Of a stretch of 17,051 bases of DNA, positions 14,950 through 17,051 are shown piece after piece (within the stretch, counting starts at the first letter, position 1; the number at the start of each line of letters is the position of its first letter). A program made the translations under genes and the position numbers. The DNA is taken from contig JAAYZJ010000229.1 in NCBI GenBank assembly GCA_012514915.1, positions 1 to 17,051 of the forward strand. The letters run 5' to 3'. The stretch comes from Lentisphaerota bacterium. GTDB lineage: Bacteria; Verrucomicrobiota; Kiritimatiellia; RFP12; JAAYLN01. Below the pieces are notes generated by a model. That model was not told where the DNA came from. It did no database searches and was given only the letters and a program-made list of their open reading frames with translations.

Positions 14950-16050
14950 ATGAACCACCTATCCGACCGGGCGCTCGCAAGCGCGGCCAAGCTGATCCTG
15001 ACCGGTCTGGCGGCCCTTCTGGCGGGCTGTCGTCAGCCCGGCCCCGCCCCGGCACCCGTGACCGCCCGCTGGCCGGTGATGAGCACGGTGGCCGAGCTTT
15101 CGCTCCCCGTCGGCGCCACGAATCTCCCGCGGCTGCAGCCGATCGTTGCCGGCTGCTTCGACGCCGTCGAGAACCGGCTGAGTTTCTTCAGGGAGACCAG
15201 CGACATTGCCCGCATCAACCGCCAGGCGGGCACAGGCATCCCCGTGGCGGTAGCCGCCGGCACCGCCGACGTCCTGGCCCAGGCCCTGAGCGTGGCGCGG
15301 GAAAGCGGCGGCGCGTTCGACCCGACCGTCGCGCCGCTGATGCGGCTTTGGGGGTTCCGCGGCGGGGTGACCAACCTCGCGCGCCCCGCGCACGAGGCGC
15401 TTGGCGGCACGCTGGCGCTCGTGGACTGGCGCCAGGTGACGCTGGTCGTCACGGCCGCCCCACCCCATGCCGCCGTCCACCTCGCGCGCCCCGGCATGGA
15501 ACTCGATCTGGGGGGCATCGCCAAGGGGTACGCCGTCGACCAGGCCTACGACGCCCTGCTGCGGGAGGGATGCTCAGTCTTTCTCGTCAATCTGGCCGGC
15601 AACATGCGCGGCCGCGGAGCCCCCGCGGCCGGCCGTCGCGGCTGGAGGATCGGCATCCGCGATCCGCTGCAGGTGCAGGCCGGCGCCTGGCTCGGCACGC
15701 TCACACTGGAGGATGGTGAAGCCCTGGCGACCTCGGGCAATTACGAGCGTTTTGTCGTCGTCGAGGGCGAGCGCGTACCGCACATCATCGATCCCCGCGA
15801 CGGGCAGCCGGCGCGCGGGCTGATTTCGGTCACGGTGCTGGCTGGTTCGGCCCTGGAGGCCGACGCGCTCTCGACGGCGCTCTTTGTCCTGGGAGTCGAT
15901 CAACGCCGCACCGTGCTGCGCGCCCATCCCGGCTGCGGCGCCGTCTACCTCACCGACACCCGCCCGCCCCGCCTGCGGGTGACCCCGGAGCTACATGGGC
16001 GATTCCGGCCGGCACCCGGCTGGAAAACGGCCGTCGAGTGGGTCGACTAG
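14950..16050 (+). CDS. apbE: FAD:protein FMN transferase, lipoprotein
   Basis: A 366-residue ApbE-family flavin transferase, which uses FAD and a metal ion to attach FMN covalently to threonine or serine of exported or membrane proteins. The N-terminus is a lipoprotein signal with lipobox LLAGC, lipidated Cys27. The catalytic domain shows MSTVAEL (44-50), FDPTVAPLMRLWGF (123-136), ELDLGGIAKGYAVDQA (184-199), NLAGN, ATSGNYERF (260-268), HIIDPRDG (278-285) and EADALSTALFVLG (303-315). The start at 14950 was chosen for the signal peptide; an ATG at 14938 and a TTG at 14932 are in frame. None of the three has a strong ribosome binding site. The gene follows the transporter-ferritin gene by 54 nt on the same strand and is probably co-transcribed. 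No flavinylation target is visible nearby. The stop overlaps that of the convergent MFS gene. Confidence 0.94.
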   Translation: MNHLSDRALASAAKLILTGLAALLAGCRQPGPAPAPVTARWPVMSTVAELSLPVGATNLPRLQPIVAGCFDAVENRLSFFRETSDIARINRQAGTGIPVAVAAGTADVLAQALSVARESGGAFDPTVAPLMRLWGFRGGVTNLARPAHEALGGTLALVDWRQVTLVVTAAPPHAAVHLARPGMELDLGGIAKGYAVDQAYDALLREGCSVFLVNLAGNMRGRGAPAAGRRGWRIGIRDPLQVQAGAWLGTLTLEDGEALATSGNYERFVVVEGERVPHIIDPRDGQPARGLISVTVLAGSALEADALSTALFVLGVDQRRTVLRAHPGCGAVYLTDTRPPRLRVTPELHGRFRPAPGWKTAVEWVD

Positions 16051-17051
16051 GCCCGGACAACCAGCGCGGCGGTTATCAGCATGGCGCCGGCGAAGAGGGG
16101 ATAGAGCAGCCCGGCGGCGGGGCCATCGATCAGCGCCGAGACGAGCAGCGGGGCAGCGACGACCCCCAGCGATCCACCGGCGATGATCACCCCCGCCGCC
16201 GCGCCACTCCGTTCGGGCCGCCGCGTCACCCCGAGTGCCACGATCAACGGCCAGATGCCCGAGCACGTAAACCCGGCGAGGACGAAGAGCGCGAGGCTGG
16301 CCGGCCAGCCGGACGCCCCCCACTGGGCGCCAAGCGTGATCGCGCCCGCCAGCGCCAATCCGCCAACCAGGCGTTCCGTCGGGAGGCGTTCCGGAAGGGC
16401 GGCGCAGAGGACACGACCGATCAGCATGCCGACCCACACCAGCGTGATGGCCAGGATCGCCCACGGCTCGGGCGCCTGGTGCCGCACCTGCAGATAGACG
16501 GCCGCCCCCATGACCAACCCCGCCTCGGCGAGCACATAGCCGAAAAGGGCGAGCGCCAGGCGGCGGACGAAGGGATCGCGCAGGGGGTGCGCCGGACCGC
16601 CCGCCGCGGCCGGCACACTCCCAGCCGGTGCCGGCGCGGGCGACAACCAGTACAGCACCAGCAGCACCAGCCCCAGCAGCACCTCGCCGGTGAAAAAGAA
16701 CCGCCACGAGACGCCGAGCGGCAGCAGCAGCGCCATGACGGCCGGGGCGGCGGCGGCTCCGGCGCAGTAGGCGATCTGCGTCACGTTCAGCACGAACTTG
16801 CGGCGCTCGGGGTAGAGATCGGCCAGCAGCGCCGATCCGAGGCTTTCGAGGATGCCGCCCCCCAGTCCCAGCAGGGCCGCCGCCACATGCGCCCCGGCCA
16901 GCCCGTCGACGACCGTCCAGCATCCTGCGCCGGCCGCGGTCAGGAGGCAACCTCCCATCAGGATCGTCCGTTTGCCGGTGCGCTCGCTGAGCAGCCCGCC
17001 GACCAGCGTGCTGATGAAGAACGCGCCGAACTGCGTCGCCACGACGCGCGC
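16047..17051 (-). CDS. MFS transporter (N-terminus beyond window)
   Basis: The last 334 residues of a 12-helix major facilitator superfamily transporter; the frame runs off the right edge. Only about the first membrane helix is missing, because the first complete loop holds motif A as GGLLSERTGKR and is followed directly by helix 3. About ten further hydrophobic segments are visible, with GILESLGSALLADLYPERRK (motif-like, second loop pair) and a central loop at PAPAPAGSVPAAAGG. A GTG at 17042 lies inside the conserved region and is not the start. The substrate cannot be named; sequence style resembles sugar or drug exporters. It converges with apbE, sharing the CTAG at 16047-16050. Confidence 0.88.
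   Translation of the reverse strand, partial: ARVVATQFGAFFISTLVGGLLSERTGKRTILMGGCLLTAAGAGCWTVVDGLAGAHVAAALLGLGGGILESLGSALLADLYPERRKFVLNVTQIAYCAGAAAAPAVMALLLPLGVSWRFFFTGEVLLGLVLLVLYWLSPAPAPAGSVPAAAGGPAHPLRDPFVRRLALALFGYVLAEAGLVMGAAVYLQVRHQAPEPWAILAITLVWVGMLIGRVLCAALPERLPTERLVGGLALAGAITLGAQWGASGWPASLALFVLAGFTCSGIWPLIVALGVTRRPERSGAAAGVIIAGGSLGVVAAPLLVSALIDGPAAGLLYPLFAGAMLITAALVVRA

Noticed and set aside
13960..14958. Upstream extension of the thrC frame to 14958
   Set aside because: It runs antisense through the transporter-ferritin gene, and threonine synthase homology starts exactly at 13959.
1..17051. CRISPR arrays, tRNA or rRNA genes, insertion sequences
   Set aside because: No regularly spaced repeats, cloverleaf-type sequence or transposase frames were seen on either strand.

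Overview
The window is a high-GC bacterial chromosome segment (about two thirds G+C by eye) carrying eleven protein-coding genes and no RNA genes. Secreted carbohydrate-active proteins (a DUF4838 protein and a sialate O-acetylesterase), an RNase Y/YmdB-type RNA-decay module and TTGACA/TACAGT-like promoters suggest a free-living or gut member of the PVC group, perhaps Kiritimatiellota or Lentisphaerota. That assignment is inference from gene types and was not tested phylogenetically.

Region 1 (1-4350, minus strand) is a glycan or nucleoside scavenging cluster. A recognisable promoter and structured leader precede a secreted DUF4838 protein (821 aa). It is followed by a cytoplasmic nucleoside-hydrolase-like protein (320 aa) and a secreted sialate O-acetylesterase cut by the left edge. 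The leader contains three 8-nt arms that could form mutually exclusive hairpins next to the ribosome binding site.

Region 2 (4360-11090, minus strand) is a compact housekeeping operon, aspS-nadK-rny-ymdB-xseA. Start/stop overlaps join aspS to nadK (TGATG) and nadK to rny (TTGA, with a TTG start for rny behind a strong AAGGAG). It combines translation, NADP synthesis, mRNA decay and DNA repair. An extended -10 promoter lies upstream of aspS.

Region 3 (11026-12567) holds a non-coding stretch with clustered REP-like hairpins, an unrecognised secreted protein (321 aa, minus), and a second palindrome-rich spacer.

Region 4 (12568-16050) has a divergent pair. thrC runs leftward, probably from a leaderless transcript. 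Rightward, a good sigma70-type promoter drives an unusual gene that joins a single GDT1/UPF0016 cation-transporter repeat to a ferritin-like (rubrerythrin-type) diiron domain, followed by a lipoprotein ApbE flavin transferase. The transporter-ferritin fusion is the most interesting item in the window and suggests a self-contained membrane system for manganese or iron handling and peroxide protection.

Region 5 (16047-17051, minus) is an MFS transporter cut by the right edge. It converges on apbE so tightly that both stop codons lie within one CTAG.
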